A program made the position numbers and the translations under genes. Of a stretch of DNA of 64,000 nucleotides, positions 33,239 to 43,923 are shown in pieces; positions within the stretch are counted from its first letter, which is position 1, and each line of letters opens with the position of its first letter. The notes below the pieces were generated by a model. That model was not told where the DNA came from, did not search any database, and saw only the letters and a program-made list of their open reading frames with translations. Origin of the DNA: Adineta steineri (lineage: Eukaryota > Rotifera > Eurotatoria > Adinetida > Adinetidae); assembly GCA_905250115.1 (NCBI GenBank), contig CAJNOI010000120.1:188253-252252 (forward strand). Reading direction: 5' to 3'.

Positions 33239-33940
33239 ATGTTGCGTTGTCTTACATTAGTATTATTTTTGGCTACATTGGTATATAGTCATGATCCTTT
33301 ACGAAATGAATATATACGTATAAAAGCTCAATCATCTGGCATGAATCCTTCGATTGAAGTACCTAAAACTCGTCGTACATTATCTGTTAAAGCTGCTGAT
33401 CAAGCTGCAATCGATCCTAATCTATTTTTTCCACCATTACCAGGACAATCAAATAATGATTTTCATCCACAATTACGTTCATTACCAAAGGAAAATGATA
33501 CACTTTATTATTATTCATGGCATATACATTCTTATTTCTTTCATGAAAATGCTAATGTAACTGCACGTGCACTTGCTATTCGAACAGAATTTATGAAATA
33601 TTTTAATATTGAAAAATGTCTTGGAAATTGTTTTATGGGAGGAATATTTGATAATTGTACTCGTATGTGTGTATGGGATCCAGTTATGGGTGTTGATGGA
33701 CCACATCCATATGGACAATGGGGTGTTTATTTACCAAATGAATTACTTCAGGATACTCTTGCATGGATGTCAGAAAATCATGGTGAATTTGAAGTATTAT
33801 TTCATCCCAATACAGGATTGATGGTTGGTGATCATGATAGTGACCGACGAGCAATGTGGATCAAACAAACAGTTCCACTTGATTTAGATTTCTTAAGATG
33901 GTTACAATGCAAATGGTTTGGATGCAGTGATCGTTTTTAA
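33239..33940 (+). CDS. Secreted DOPA 4,5-dioxygenase-family protein
   Basis: Intronless, 233 residues, with a signal peptide at 1-17. The conserved core of the DOPA 4,5-dioxygenase family (PF08883) runs from about residue 90: WHIHSYFF (His95, His97), GPHPYGQWGVYL (His156), VLFHPNTGLMVGDHDSDRRA (His189, His199) and AMWIKQTVPLDLDFL. These histidines are the candidate Fe(II) ligands of this small ring-cleaving dioxygenase fold, which in Amanita turns L-DOPA into betalamic-acid precursors. The family is mostly fungal and bacterial, so horizontal acquisition is likely. The extra N-terminal 70 residues and the inserted Cys loop (KCLGNCFMGGIFDNCTRMC, suggesting disulfides) look like adaptation to secretion. 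Activity on DOPA is not shown by sequence. Confidence 0.85.
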   Translation: MLRCLTLVLFLATLVYSHDPLRNEYIRIKAQSSGMNPSIEVPKTRRTLSVKAADQAAIDPNLFFPPLPGQSNNDFHPQLRSLPKENDTLYYYSWHIHSYFFHENANVTARALAIRTEFMKYFNIEKCLGNCFMGGIFDNCTRMCVWDPVMGVDGPHPYGQWGVYLPNELLQDTLAWMSENHGEFEVLFHPNTGLMVGDHDSDRRAMWIKQTVPLDLDFLRWLQCKWFGCSDRF

Positions 33941-34853
33941 ACATTCAGAGACCCTATATTTATAACTTTCTTCTTTTCAATAAATAGTTATAAACATACA
34001 TAATATGAAAATTTCATTTATATCTAATGTCACACGACATAAAGAGGAACGAATATCTTTTCATCATCACTATATAAACAATCTACAGGAGGATGTGTAT
34101 AATTTCTTTTTGAAATTCTAGAGTAAATTTATTCTTTTCAACTGAATACATGTGCAATATTTTTATCTATTTCTTTATTTCGAATATTAATTAAGAGCAA
34201 AATAGAAGAATAAAGTAGACATAAAGAATATTTATTCAATACAATGATAAATGATGCGATGGAAAAAATATATAGATAATTGTTTCAGATATGAAATGTC
34301 ATATTATGTTACACTGTACTGATGAACTACTGAAGATTATTTATTATTTTTGACATTGTCTAATTGTTTAACATGTATATAACGCAAAAATATAATATTC
34401 TGTACTGGCTTCGTTGAAAAATTATTTCTGCGAAATGTTAATATTATATGTACTTCATCTATCTCTACAACTATTATTTTCACATTTTTAAATTATATTC
34501 ATGTAAAAATCAATTCCTCTTATTGATAACGAAAATTTACATCGGAAATATGTTTGCTTTCGATTTCATCTATCAAACTTTGTCATGAAATGATGACGCA
34601 AGAGATTTTCTCATACCTTTTCGTCTCATTAAACTTGCATATAAAGTGACAGAATTTGATAAATGTGCTTCAATCGTATTTGCGCACATACCTAACAATA
34701 AGGTGAAAGGCAAAGAGTAGAAAGAGAATAAACGATGAAAATAGGAGAAAAAAGGAAGTGAGAAAAAGCAAATTATGGGGTGATGATGATGATGATGACG
34801 TTAATAATGACTACGCAATATCACTTCTCTACCAAAAAATTACCAACTATATG
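33941..34853. other. Intergenic
   Basis: AATAAA at about 33979 just after the dioxygenase stop is the probable poly(A) signal. The remainder is AT-rich with no gene. Confidence 0.45.
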
Positions 34854-34862
34854 TTATATAAA
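34854..34862 (+). promoter_or_regulatory. TATA box
   Basis: TTATATAAA about 70 bp upstream of the ATG of the VanY-like gene. Confidence 0.4.
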
Positions 34863-34929
34863 TGAATCGATTTTATGATTTTGATTTACATCATATTCAT
34901 TTTTCTTCTTTCACTTCAAGCTGAAAGCC

Positions 34930-35769
34930 ATGATTCGAGTTTTTACTTGTTTAATCTTATTCGGACATATAGTCATATCAACATCAACAACATGTACAGC
35001 CAACAACATTCAAGGAACTTGTATTGATACATCTTCATGTTCAGGTAAATCGGTACCTGGCAAATGTCCCGGTGCTGTAAATATTCAATGTTGTATACCA
35101 ACGACACCTTCTTGTATAGCCAATGGACAGAATGGAGTATGTGTTGATACATTGTCATGTTCAGTTAAACCGGTACCTGGCAAATGTCCGGGTGCTGCAA
35201 ATATTCAATGTTGCATTTCTAATAGTGATTCTGGAAGCTCTAGTGATGGTCTCTGTGGGAGTTATATTGGTGCTCCTGTGAGTTCGATCGCTGGTAATGA
35301 TAATGTAATGTATTCAGTAGTTAAAATCAAGCAAGAACATCTTACTGATCCAAGTACATATTCATTACCACCTACTAGTTCAGATAATACTATGACTACA
35401 CAAACTGCTTGTGCATTTGATAAGATGGCTTCCGCTGCTAAACAGGATGGTGTAATAATTACTATTTCATCTGGCTTTCGTACACTTGTTCGTCAACAAT
35501 ATTTCTGGAATTGTTATCAAACACAATCATGTAACAATGGTAATTTAGCTGCTAAACCTGGTACTTCAAATCATGGTAAAGGTATTGCTCTTGACTTAAA
35601 TACTAATTGTGGTAAGCAAACAGGATCTAAACCTGATTGTAATGGAAGCAAAGTCTATCAATGGTTATATAACAATGCAGATAAATATGGATTTACTCGT
35701 ACTGTTCAATCCGAACCTTGGCATTGGGAATTCCGTGGAATTGGTGTTTCTCGTGCCAGCTTTGCTTAA
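34930..35769 (+). CDS. Secreted VanY-like D-Ala-D-Ala carboxypeptidase with two Cys-rich repeats
   Basis: Intronless, 279 residues. A signal peptide (about 1-20) is followed by two six-Cys repeats (about 22-56 and 62-96; pattern C-x8-C...C-x8-C-x8-CC with VPGKCPG), a short Ser linker, then an M15B/VanY peptidase domain (about 108-279). The metal site is complete: SSGFRTLVRQQ, SNHGKGIALDL (His215, Asp222), SEPWHWEFRG (Glu262, His265). Such enzymes trim D-Ala from bacterial peptidoglycan precursors; in an animal a secreted version could attack bacterial food or pathogens. The catalytic domain is bacterial in type, so horizontal transfer is the likely origin, while the Cys repeats look like a eukaryotic extracellular addition, possibly for wall binding. 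The domain looks active. Confidence 0.92.
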   Translation: MIRVFTCLILFGHIVISTSTTCTANNIQGTCIDTSSCSGKSVPGKCPGAVNIQCCIPTTPSCIANGQNGVCVDTLSCSVKPVPGKCPGAANIQCCISNSDSGSSSDGLCGSYIGAPVSSIAGNDNVMYSVVKIKQEHLTDPSTYSLPPTSSDNTMTTQTACAFDKMASAAKQDGVIITISSGFRTLVRQQYFWNCYQTQSCNNGNLAAKPGTSNHGKGIALDLNTNCGKQTGSKPDCNGSKVYQWLYNNADKYGFTRTVQSEPWHWEFRGIGVSRASFA

Positions 35770-36155
35770 AATATTTAAATGAAGAAAGTTAACATTAAAC
35801 TATGAACAGAATTTTAACTTTATAAGATTTCTATAAAAATATCTTTATATTAATTTTATACTATTTTTTAATGCTTCTAGAAAAATAATCACGCCAGTTT
35901 TAATTATATAAATTATTCAAGATGTCTTTTGTATATATTATATTAATAAAAATTACTTGTTATTTCACAAAAAACCAATTTAATGAATTATCTTAAAAAT
36001 GATATTTTGTTTTTCATTGAAAAATAAATCTTAAATATAAAGTAATTACTTTAACATGTAAGAATCCGAAATAAGATTTAGTTTGAAGTATTAAATTTGA
36101 GCTTCTAATAAATTTCAATTAGATTTGTATTATTGAAAAAAGTCACGGTCGACAT

Positions 36156-36227
36156 GCCTCTATAGCTCAGTGGTAGAGCGCCAGTCTTGTAAACTGGAGG
36201 TCCGTAGTTCGATCCTGCGTGGAGGCA
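36156..36227 (+). tRNA. tRNA-Thr (TGT)
   Basis: Full cloverleaf of 72 nt. Acceptor GCCTCTA pairs with TGGAGGC (one G-T pair), discriminator A. D arm with AGCTCAGTGGTAGAGC (A and B box sequences intact), anticodon stem CCAGT/ACTGG around loop CTTGTAA (anticodon TGT), T arm with GTTCGATCC. No intron and no encoded CCA. Confidence 0.95.
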
Positions 36228-36885
36228 TTGTTTTTTTCCAATCTCTTAACTTATTGACTGTTAACTATTTAAGAAAAATTTGTGTTTTTTAAAAATCTTC
36301 AACGGTGGTATTAAATTCGTCATGAGCTTTAGCTTTTTGTAATTCAAGTATTCGACTATTCAACTTCTAGATTTGTTCTCCGTGTATCGCGTCGCCTTCA
36401 TCCTGAAGAAATCTTCTTCTGAATTACCTCCTCACACCTTTAACTTGGATATTCAAGTTTTACATGTGTGTTTCGTCACTATGAGTATCCCTCACATGTT
36501 ACTATTTTATTGTTGATCTTCAGCATGAGATTACGCATAAACCATTGAAAATTCTAATAAGCTCTTTGTTCTACTTAAGTTTGTTATTGTAATTTTTATA
36601 TCAAAGCAATATTTAAAACAAAAATAATATACTTCCTTTTCCGAGCTCTATTCTTTCCTTTCCTCGATGTTTCAACACATCTAACAGTTTATCCAAAAAA
36701 GATCATTGATTATATGTCTAGTAAAAAAGAAGAGTTCAGATATCATAGAAGTCGGATTGGTATTAAAAGTGTAGATATAAGTGATAAATAAAATATTTAC
36801 ATCCATATCCTACATATATACAGATATCAACTATAATTAATTCTAGTAGTATTTGAAGAGTTGAACAAAAATGAAAAAAAAAGTT

Positions 36886-36957
36886 AGGGGACACCCGGGA
36901 TTGAACCAGGGACCTCTCGATCTGCAGTCGAATGCTCTACCACTGAGCTATATCCCC
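36886..36957 (-). tRNA. tRNA-Cys (GCA)
   Basis: Read on the minus strand: acceptor GGGGATA pairs with TGTCCCC, D arm AGCTCAGTGGTAGAGC, anticodon loop CTGCAGA (anticodon GCA) and T arm GGTTCAATCC. The discriminator base is U, as expected for tRNA-Cys. 72 nt, no intron. It converges on the tRNA-Thr gene 660 bp away; the spacer between them holds no gene. Confidence 0.95.
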
Positions 36958-38459
36958 TTGATGAATTTCAGTAATAGAATTTTAATAAATATGAAGCAGA
37001 TTTAAGTCATAAGACCAAAGCATCAAACATACCTTGCTAAAAACATATAACAAGAAAATATGATGATAATAAAATCGACGTTTATACAAGTTTTAACCGT
37101 TTTTATTAAATCGAATTAACAAAGTCGATTAATTTTAGTCCTTGATAACAATAGGTTTCAATTATAATGTGAGACTATAGTTCAAATCTATTGTTGAATG
37201 AATATGATACAATTTATTTTCTAATTCTGTCGTTCTAATGAATTTTATTCTAAGATATAGACTTACAATAAAATAGAAATGTTGTTTGAATCAAAACAAA
37301 TTATTTTTATCAATCAAGATTCAAATGAACATTATAGTGAATATTTCTTTTAATTGTCAAGACTGTTCGTGATAAAATATAAGAAATTGTTTTTTTCAAC
37401 TATTAATACAAATCGATTCATACTCATACTTCTATCGAAACTCACACCCTGATAGAATGATCGGAGAAACCTAAAAAGTACCGATATTAATACTTGTTCA
37501 ACACTAAAATAATTTTAATAGAACAATGAAGAGAAAGAAAGTAATGTATAAACTTTTTTCTATTCTTTTTCGTGTATACATTCATTTCTTTTATCATTTT
37601 TTAAAAGAAAATAAATTAAATATTAAAAAAATATAAACTTGAATCAAATGTTCTGACTAAATGTGTAATTACAAAGATATATTTAATCATAAATTTTATT
37701 GTCGAAGTTCGTCATCTCTCATAATACGAATCTCTGGTTTATCTTATGTTTTTCTGATCTATAATGTTTCATTCAAAATTTTTACTGATAAAAATACTTC
37801 CAAACCAATGTTTATTAAGCTATTCATATTTTCTGTATTTTTTTTCCTCAGTTAAAATGACTCATCACAATATAATAAAGATATTTGAATCAGCTGTCAT
37901 TCTGTATGACGATGCATATATACATGCTTTTATACAAAATTATCAATGATACCTTTTTTTCATTTCTGTTAGTATCTTATTTCTATGTATAAGGTTATGG
38001 TCGATTGATTCACCATGCATTTTTATTTTTCTACTTCACTGTTTTTTTTCTTCATATGTTTGATTTGTTTTCTTCATTAACACATTTTCATTCAATCTAT
38101 TAATTATCTATCTTGCTCAGATATGACGACAAACAACACTAGATAAATTAATTGCAGTAAGTTTTCATAGGTATTCTCTTACACATGAATCTCCGCGATC
38201 AATTATCATTTCATCAACATCATAAATGAAATTTTAACACAAGACTCAAGATTGATACCATCAACATGTATATTTTATTTTTTTTTCATAAGAAAAAGTA
38301 TATACAGATAAAATCATGTGAGAAACTATAATAATTAACTTGCATATCGTTTTGTGGAAATTTTGTAATAATTTCTAATAAAAAAATATAAAATAAAATG
38401 TTTGAAAAGTTTGTTTTGATTGAAGTAATTTTCTTACAATCATCGACCATAAATTACAA
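36958..38459. other. Intergenic, upstream part duplicated with the kinase genes
   Basis: No supported gene. From about 37998 onward the sequence has recognisable counterparts upstream of the second kinase gene (about 40795 onward), for example ATAATTAACTTGCATATC at about 38332 and 41050, so the duplicated block includes the promoter region. Confidence 0.55.
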
Positions 38460-38467
38460 TATAAAAG
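38460..38467 (+). promoter_or_regulatory. TATA box (TATAAAAG)
   Basis: Consensus TATAAAAG 81 bp upstream of the kinase ATG, conserved at the matching place in the paralogue (41156). A polypyrimidine-CAG right before the ATG suggests that a short 5' UTR intron separates them. Confidence 0.55.
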
Positions 38468-38540
38468 AATATCCTGATTGTATCAAAAATTGATAATAAA
38501 TTATTTTTATATTTATTCGAGTTTTTCTTTTCAGAATAAA

Positions 38541-40367
38541 ATGGATAAGACATCTGTCACAATTGCCAGTGCAGTAAATACATTATCCGATGTAGCTGCT
38601 CTTCGTCGTCAGTTGGATGCCATAGAACGTAATGAAAAAAATAATATTAGTGGAAATATTTCTCTAGAAAATATAAAGAAACAATGTGATGTATTACAAA
38701 AAGAAACTGTTGCAAAATTATCGGCTACTACACAACAACAAGTTGAAGCTCAAGATCATTTACATTTTGTTGTTAAACGTACAAAAGAAATTAATGAACT
38801 TATTAAATCACTTAATGATGCTGAATCAGTTGATGTTTGCTTTTTAATGGATTGTACGAATAGTATGCAAAAATATATTCAAGAAGTTAAAGATCGTATA
38901 TTTGAAACAGTGAAATTATTAAAATCACGTTTCTCATTTTTTAATATACGTTTAGCATTTGTTGGTTATCGAGATTTCAATTTAACTCCAGACAAACAAT
39001 TTAGTATATTAGATTTTACAGATGAAAAAGAATTTTATTCATTTGTTTCAACAGTTAAATGTGAATATGGTGGCGATGTTTGTGAAGATGTTCTTGGTGG
39101 TTTACAAAAAACAATAGGCCTTAGTTGGAAACAAGCTGTTCGGATTTTAATACATGTTAGTGATTGTCCATCACATGGTCGCCGATATCATAATTTACCT
39201 GAAGATCAAGATTTTTATTTAAGTCACGATGCTGATGGATCAATTGGAACTAATTGTATTCAACAGTTAGTTGAATTACGAGTAAGATATTTCTTTGGAC
39301 GTTTAACAAATCTTACCGATAAAATGATTCAACAATTTGCTAAATCTACATCAGATAAAACGGCAATACAACAATTTCATCTTGAAAAATTTCAAAATTT
39401 ATTACCATTTATTTTTGATAGTGTAACACGATCGATTTCAAAGAAAACATCATCAATAATGAAAACTTATGCTGTAAACAGTGAAAATCCTCTTAGTACA
39501 GAAAGTTTAGCAAAAAATAGTGTTCGTCGTAGTATAGTTTTTGATGGAAAAGAACCAACATGGACACGTATACAACCTAAACAAGTACAAGTTGTTAAAT
39601 ATGAATGTAATTCTGATTTAAATTGTGAAGAAATGATGCAATCAAAAAATATTAAAATTGCTGATAGTCCATTTGCAGAAGGTGCACTACGTTTAGCATA
39701 TTATGGTTTATTACAATATAAAGATATATGGGGAAAAGTTGTTTTTAAAGAATATAAAGGCGTTACAGGTGGTGATAATACAAAAGAAATGTATTTAGAA
39801 ATGTTAGATTGTCAAACAGTTGCTGATTATCTTGCTCAAGAATTTAATAAAGTATCACCAGCTACTAATTCAACAGCTATGATCAAAAAAATTAAATTCA
39901 TAATGACAAAATTAGTTTTTGTTCCACAAGGTAACGAAGGTAAATTTCGTTATTATACAATGGAAAGATTCATCGAAGGTGCATATAAGAAATTTTCGAA
40001 TAACATTGGATATGTTAATCATCAAGATCCAGCATTAACTTTACAAGCATTTTCACATTGGACATATGAACGTACAAATGGTGAAATGATCGTTGTTGAT
40101 TTACAAGGTATTGACATTGGTGATCATCAAACATATTTATTAACTGATCCATGTATACATGCAACTGATCTTAAACGATTTGGTCGAACAAATCTTGGTA
40201 AAGCTGGTATAAAAAGATTTTTTCAAACACATGTGTGTAATATCATTTGTCAAACATTCAAACTTAAACGAAATGAACATCAGCCAGACAGAGCATCATC
40301 GAAATGTGATTCTTACATTTGTGAAAAACCAAATAGTAGTATGGCTACTGAAGCTTCCAAGAAATAA
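38541..40367 (+). CDS. vWA-domain alpha-kinase (VwkA-like), copy 1
   Basis: Single coding exon, 608 residues from ATG 38541 (the frame is open further upstream but without ATG, and TTTTCTTTTCAG lies just before the start). Residues about 15-95 form a predicted coiled coil. A vWA domain (about 97-300) opens with VCFLMDCTNSMQ, a D-x-T-x-S MIDAS variant typical of alpha-kinase-linked vWA domains. The alpha-kinase domain (about 350-585) shows AEGALRLAYYG, the Lys in VVFKEYKG, YYTMERFIEGAYKKFSNN, GEMIVVDLQGIDI, FGRTNLGKAGIKRFFQTH and the zinc-site CNIIC. Atypical kinases of this architecture are known from Dictyostelium (VwkA, linked to myosin II and the contractile vacuole) and fungi. No signal peptide, so cytosolic. 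It looks catalytically intact. Confidence 0.92.
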   Translation: MDKTSVTIASAVNTLSDVAALRRQLDAIERNEKNNISGNISLENIKKQCDVLQKETVAKLSATTQQQVEAQDHLHFVVKRTKEINELIKSLNDAESVDVCFLMDCTNSMQKYIQEVKDRIFETVKLLKSRFSFFNIRLAFVGYRDFNLTPDKQFSILDFTDEKEFYSFVSTVKCEYGGDVCEDVLGGLQKTIGLSWKQAVRILIHVSDCPSHGRRYHNLPEDQDFYLSHDADGSIGTNCIQQLVELRVRYFFGRLTNLTDKMIQQFAKSTSDKTAIQQFHLEKFQNLLPFIFDSVTRSISKKTSSIMKTYAVNSENPLSTESLAKNSVRRSIVFDGKEPTWTRIQPKQVQVVKYECNSDLNCEEMMQSKNIKIADSPFAEGALRLAYYGLLQYKDIWGKVVFKEYKGVTGGDNTKEMYLEMLDCQTVADYLAQEFNKVSPATNSTAMIKKIKFIMTKLVFVPQGNEGKFRYYTMERFIEGAYKKFSNNIGYVNHQDPALTLQAFSHWTYERTNGEMIVVDLQGIDIGDHQTYLLTDPCIHATDLKRFGRTNLGKAGIKRFFQTHVCNIICQTFKLKRNEHQPDRASSKCDSYICEKPNSSMATEASKK

Positions 40368-41155
40368 CGCCAAATAAAACTAAAAGATTTATTCCTTATT
40401 CAATAATTTTTAGAAGAAGATTTTATAGTTATATATGTTTAGATGTCTTTTTTTCTCTAATATTTTATGTAAAGCTAACTATCTTCTTTTATTAATTCGA
40501 AATTTTATTTTTATCCTGCTAATGCAAAACAGTATAGTTTAATTCTTAATTATTCATCGAAGATGGCGTTATTTCAAATAACAATTTACTAATAAAAATT
40601 TTTAAATAAACTCGAAAAATTTTATTTAAATAACAATAATTATGACGTAAAATCGTTCCTATCAAGAATATACCATCTGTTAGTCCTAGTTTGTTTTTTA
40701 ATAGATAACAATATTAACGTCAGCAGATATTTCTCCGTAACAGTATACATGTATATATAAATAATATTAATTATACATTTGTCTCTTTTCAATCTTATAG
40801 TTACGGTTGATTGATTCTTCATATGCTCTTATTTTTCTTTTTTTTTATTTTCACTATTATTTTTTTTTTCTTCAAATAAAATCGATTCATCCAAGTATTG
40901 CTATAAAGAACACAAGGTAATCATTTCATCGCTAGACTCATCTTCTATCGAACGATTGATGTTATCAATATTCATATTTAATTTTTGTCACAAAAAAAAA
41001 TAATAGATAAAGTCATGTGAGAAACAAATTACTCATATCTGAAAAAGCTATAATAATTAACTTGCATATCATCATATTGAAATTGTGTAATAATTTCTAA
41101 TCAAAAGACAGAAAAAAAGGAAGTATTTGAAATGATTTTCATGCGATCATATTAA
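40368..41155. other. Spacer between kinase copies
   Basis: 3' UTR of copy 1 and the duplicated promoter region of copy 2. Its 3' part parallels the sequence upstream of copy 1. No gene. Confidence 0.5.
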
Positions 41156-41163
41156 TATAAAAG
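41156..41163 (+). promoter_or_regulatory. TATA box (TATAAAAG)
   Basis: Identical to the copy-1 element, 68 bp before the ATG of copy 2, again followed by a possible 3' splice site (TTTTTATAG) just before the start codon. Confidence 0.55.
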
Positions 41164-41223
41164 ATTATAATAAAATAGAAAAGAATATTTAATAAATTTT
41201 GTATTTTTATAGGACGAAGAAAA

Positions 41224-43050
41224 ATGGATAAGAAATCTGTTGTACTTCCGAATACACCAAGTAAATTATGTGATATAGCTGCACTTCGTCAACAATTGGA
41301 TGCCATTGAACGTAATGAGAAAAACAATATTAATGGAAATATTTCTCTAGAAAAAATAAAGAAACAATGTGATATGTTACAAAAAGAAACTATGGATAAA
41401 TTATTTCTTACAACACAAAAACAATTAGATGCTCAAAAATCGAAAGAATTTATTATAAAACGTACAAAAGAAATTCATGAAGTTATGCAAGCAATAAATA
41501 ATACGGAATTAGTTGATGTTTGTTTCTTACTTGATTGTACAAGTAGTATGCAAAAATATATTGATGAAGTTAAAGATCGTATATTGGAAACGGTGAAATT
41601 ATTAAAAACTCGTTTTTCATTTTTAAATATACGTTTAGCATTCGTTGGTTATCGCGATTTAGATTTAAGTGAAGAAGAACAATTTAGTATTTTAGATTTT
41701 ACAGATGAAAATGAATTTTATACATTTATTTCAACAGTAGTATGCAAAAATGGTGGTGATGCTTGTGAAGATGTTCTTGGAGGTTTACAACGAACAATAA
41801 ATCTGAATTGGCAACAACCTGTACGTATTTTGATACATATTGCTGATGGTCCATCACATGGTCGACGATACCATGATTTAGCGGATGTATGTGATTACTA
41901 TTTAACACATGATGATAATGGAGCTATTGGATATAGATTAATACATGAACTTGTTGAATTAGGAGTGAGATATTTCTTTGGTCGTCTAGCTCATCATACT
42001 GATAAGATGATTGAACAATTTACTACATACACTGAAGGTCGAATGGCGATCGAACAAATTGATGTTGGGGATTTTAAAAACTTATTACCATTTATCGTTG
42101 ATACTATAACACATTCGATTTCAAGAGCAACAGTATCATTATTGAAAAATTATCCTGTACTTGAAGAAAATCCTCCGGGTACGCATAATACATCAAAAAT
42201 TAGTATTCAACGTAGTATAGTTTTTGAAGAAAAAGAACCAATATGGGCAAATATACCGCCCAAACAAGTCAAAGTCATCAAATATGAATGTAATGCTACT
42301 TTACGTTGTAAAGAAGTAATTCAATCATTAACATTAAAAGTTGCTGATAATCCTTTTGCAGAAGGTGCACTTCGTTTAGCATATTATGGTTCAATGTTAT
42401 TTAAAGGTCAATGGGGAAAATTTGTTCTTAAAGAATATAAAAGTGTTACTAATGGTGAAAATACAAAAGAGAAATATTTAGAAATGTTAGATTGTCAAAC
42501 AGTTGCCGATTATCTTGCACAAGAATTCAATAAATTATCACCAATTAATAATTCAACAGCGATGATTAAAAAAATTAAATTTATAATGACGAAATTAGTT
42601 TTTATGCCTCAAGGAGGTGAAGGTAAATTTCGTTATTATACAATGGAGAGATTTATTGAAGGTGCATATAAGAAATTTTCAAATAATATTGGATATGTTA
42701 ATTATCAAGATCCAGCATTAACTTTACAAGCATTTTCACATTGGACATATGAACGTACAAATGGTGAAATGATTGTTGTTGATTTACAAGGTATTGATAT
42801 TGGTGATCATCAAACATATTTATTAACTGATCCATGTATACATGCAACTGATCTTAAACGATTTGGTCGAACAAATCTTGGTAAAGCTGGTATGAAACGA
42901 TTCTTCCAAACACATGTGTGTAATATCATCTGTCATGCTTTGAAACTCAAACGAAATAAATATCAATTAGATGAGGCACCAATTAAATGGGATTCTTATT
43001 TTGTTAATAAATGGAAGTCTACATTATTTACTTCAGTGGCTAAGAAATAA
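41224..43050 (+). CDS. vWA-domain alpha-kinase (VwkA-like), copy 2
   Basis: Tandem paralogue of the previous gene with exactly the same length (608 residues) and layout: coiled coil, vWA domain (VCFLLDCTSSMQ), alpha-kinase domain. The last 170 residues are almost identical to copy 1 (for example YTMERFIEGAYKKFSNNIGY and the whole DLQGIDIGDHQTYLLTDPC region), while the vWA domain and the linker at about 300-345 differ clearly. This uneven divergence suggests purifying selection or gene conversion of the kinase half, and possible divergence in what the vWA half binds. All kinase motifs are present (FVLKEYK, FGRTNLGKAG, CNIIC). Its 3' end was the source of a truncated third copy at 46.9 kb. Confidence 0.92.
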   Translation: MDKKSVVLPNTPSKLCDIAALRQQLDAIERNEKNNINGNISLEKIKKQCDMLQKETMDKLFLTTQKQLDAQKSKEFIIKRTKEIHEVMQAINNTELVDVCFLLDCTSSMQKYIDEVKDRILETVKLLKTRFSFLNIRLAFVGYRDLDLSEEEQFSILDFTDENEFYTFISTVVCKNGGDACEDVLGGLQRTINLNWQQPVRILIHIADGPSHGRRYHDLADVCDYYLTHDDNGAIGYRLIHELVELGVRYFFGRLAHHTDKMIEQFTTYTEGRMAIEQIDVGDFKNLLPFIVDTITHSISRATVSLLKNYPVLEENPPGTHNTSKISIQRSIVFEEKEPIWANIPPKQVKVIKYECNATLRCKEVIQSLTLKVADNPFAEGALRLAYYGSMLFKGQWGKFVLKEYKSVTNGENTKEKYLEMLDCQTVADYLAQEFNKLSPINNSTAMIKKIKFIMTKLVFMPQGGEGKFRYYTMERFIEGAYKKFSNNIGYVNYQDPALTLQAFSHWTYERTNGEMIVVDLQGIDIGDHQTYLLTDPCIHATDLKRFGRTNLGKAGMKRFFQTHVCNIICHALKLKRNKYQLDEAPIKWDSYFVNKWKSTLFTSVAKK

Positions 43051-43923
43051 TGTTATATACTGGTTGAAAACCAAAACATTTATTTCGTATTAAATTATTT
43101 ATAGTTTAAATGTTTCGGAAGAAGATTTTATGAAATAAAATATAATTATATGTGTTTAGATATCCTTTTTTTCTATCTTAATTAATGTTTTATGTAAAGC
43201 TAACTATCTTTTTCTATTATATTTTTAACTAAACACGATTTGATATATGATCTTTATTTTCCTTCTTATTTATTCCATGTCTGAAATTATATTATTTTTC
43301 TTGTTAGTCACTGGACACACTTGAACTTAGTAGTAATCAGATCGATGTATCGAAAGCACAACATGATAATTACCATTCTCTTCTTTTATATTTAGTGATG
43401 GGTAGTTTTAAGTTTTTGTACAGATACGTACAAGTCTCAATTTGAGAGATAACGAATTGAACAGCAACGGAATAGAATATTTGGCTAATGCATTACAAAA
43501 GAATACAGTTAGTTTCCATGTAGGCTTGTTTCTGATATTTTTACCTTTGTTTAGACACTTCGTATACTTAATCTTTGACTCAATCATATTGATGATAATG
43601 GAGAACAATATTTATTAGATACATTCCAGACTCATAAGATAATTTTATTTTTCTCTCAAAAACCTCTATTAAACTTATGAATATTTTTTCCACAGACATT
43701 AATAATACTTAATTTGGGCAATAATCTTTTAATCTTTACTTAAGAAAGAAAAACATCAACTAAAACAGGAAATTGAAGAGACTTTTTTCTGAAGAACAAA
43801 AAAAACAGGATTGAAAACATAATTATATAAGAAAAGCGTTTTGTAAATGTACTAAATACTACACAATATCAAACAAATATGTTCTATACTAAGAATGTAA
43901 ATGAATAGAATTAGTAGATTTTG
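43051..43923. other. 3' flank of kinase copy 2
   Basis: The first 210 bp (to 43260) are duplicated at about 47112-47324. The rest has no gene; short Leu-rich frames near 43410-43620 (LNLRDNELN-like) could be a decayed leucine-rich repeat but are too short to call. Confidence 0.4.
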
